Below the pieces are notes generated by a model, which saw only the letters and a list, made by a program, of their open reading frames with translations, made no database searches and was not told the origin of the DNA. A DNA stretch of 15,192 nt, taken from contig DKBH01000095.1 of NCBI GenBank assembly GCA_002451165.1, forward strand, positions 4,933-20,124, written 5' to 3'. Of the stretch, positions 14,911 to 15,192 are shown one piece after another. A program made the position numbers and the translations under genes. Each line of letters begins with the position of its first letter. The first letter of the stretch is position 1. This DNA is from Nitrospiraceae bacterium UBA6905. GTDB taxonomy: Bacteria; Nitrospirota; Thermodesulfovibrionia; Thermodesulfovibrionales; UBA6898.

Positions 14911-15087
14911 GATTACACCTCCACAGTCTTTACTCTCATATTATCATGCCAGTCTGAAAATACTATGGCCTTCAAAATCTAGGATGGACGCGACTGCGCC
15001 GAGCCCTGGCGATAGGCTGTTGGAATGAGCGCAGGTTCGGCGCCATGAATTAACCTTGCTACGTTGGTATTTCTCTCCCTAAGTAGC
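14911..15087. other. Non-coding stretch at the right end
   Basis: No convincing gene is visible on either strand. The left end holds the DUF3124 ribosome-binding site and a possible minus-strand -10 (GATAAT at 14940-14945). The middle is GC-rich with a long inverted repeat listed separately. The right end is AT-rich and leads into a short open frame that reaches the window edge. Confidence 0.5.
14996..15043. repeat. 10-bp imperfect inverted repeat with 28-nt loop
   Basis: GCGCCGAGCC (14996-15005) pairs with GGTTCGGCGC (15034-15043): nine Watson-Crick pairs and one G-U if transcribed rightwards. The 28-nt loop contains further short complementary pieces (for example CGCC with GGCG, and AGCC with GGCT). 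No U-tract follows, so it is not a simple terminator. It does not match a riboswitch class that I can recognise. Confidence 0.45.
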
Positions 15088-15192
15088 ATGATGTTATCAT
15101 TTTCAGAGGCTCTTGCAGGGGAAAGAAGTCTATTTAAAAGAAAAAGAATAGAAGTATTGCCAATGGTATTTTATAAGAACGGCCAGAAAACC
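15088..15192 (+). CDS. Possible N-terminus of a gene cut by the window edge
   Basis: A frame opens at ATG 15088 (second ATG at 15091) and stays open for 35 codons to the last base. The peptide includes RSLFKRKRIEVLPMVFY, a basic segment followed by a hydrophobic strand. This spacing is loosely like the start of PilZ (c-di-GMP-binding) domains, but the fragment is far too short to assign. There is no Shine-Dalgarno before either ATG. An extended -10-like TGTTATCAT (15092-15100) overlaps the frame's start, which argues that the true start may lie further downstream. It may be chance. Confidence 0.25.
   Translation, partial: MMLSFSEALAGERSLFKRKRIEVLPMVFYKNGQKT

Noticed and set aside
14938..14955. 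TGGCAT on the minus strand upstream of DUF3124 as a possible sigma54 site.
   Set aside because: The -12 element (TTGC) is absent at the required spacing.

Overview
This 15.2 kb window looks like an ordinary chromosomal housekeeping segment from a Gram-negative, probably anaerobic bacterium. Two proteins have lipoprotein signal peptides and one has a Sec signal peptide. The IF2, ClpXP, trigger factor, bL28, DUF721 (DciA) and DUF3124 proteins, and a Pol I with an intact proofreading domain, fit the Nitrospirota (Thermodesulfovibrionia-like) or a deltaproteobacterial relative. I infer this from protein style and gene order; no rRNA is present to prove it. I see no tRNA or rRNA gene, insertion sequence, CRISPR array or prophage gene.

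Layout. (1) Positions 27-4890, minus strand: infB, rbfA, nrnA and truB. This is the 3' half of the conserved nusA-infB translation cluster, here cut off from nusA/rimP. (2) Positions 5018-5643, plus strand: rpmB (zinc-type bL28), stop-start coupled to a DUF721/DciA gene, with a good promoter in the infB-rpmB divergent gap. (3) Positions 5665-8797, minus strand: tig-clpP-clpX, a tightly packed chaperone/protease operon that converges on dciA with 21 bp between stops. (4) Positions 8872-11532, plus strand: polA, divergent from tig. Its only standard start is a GTG seven bases after a TATAAT box, so the mRNA may be leaderless. (5) Positions 11603-14388, plus strand: a DUF4912 protein with a histone-H1-like Lys/Ala/Pro tail, a TPR lipoprotein and an unrecognised lipoprotein, closely spaced and probably one operon. 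(6) Positions 14410-14910, minus strand: a secreted DUF3124 protein. (7) Positions 14911-15192: a mostly non-coding stretch with a 10-bp inverted repeat, and a short frame left open at the window edge.

How the genes work together. The first block matures ribosomes and starts translation: IF2, 30S maturation factor, nanoRNase/pAp phosphatase and tRNA psi55 synthase. The tig-clpP-clpX block folds or degrades new proteins. DciA (helicase loading) and Pol I serve replication and repair. The three-gene group after polA is the least understood part and the best candidate here for undescribed biology: a basic, disordered, nucleic-acid-like tail joined to a DUF4912 domain, linked to two envelope lipoproteins.
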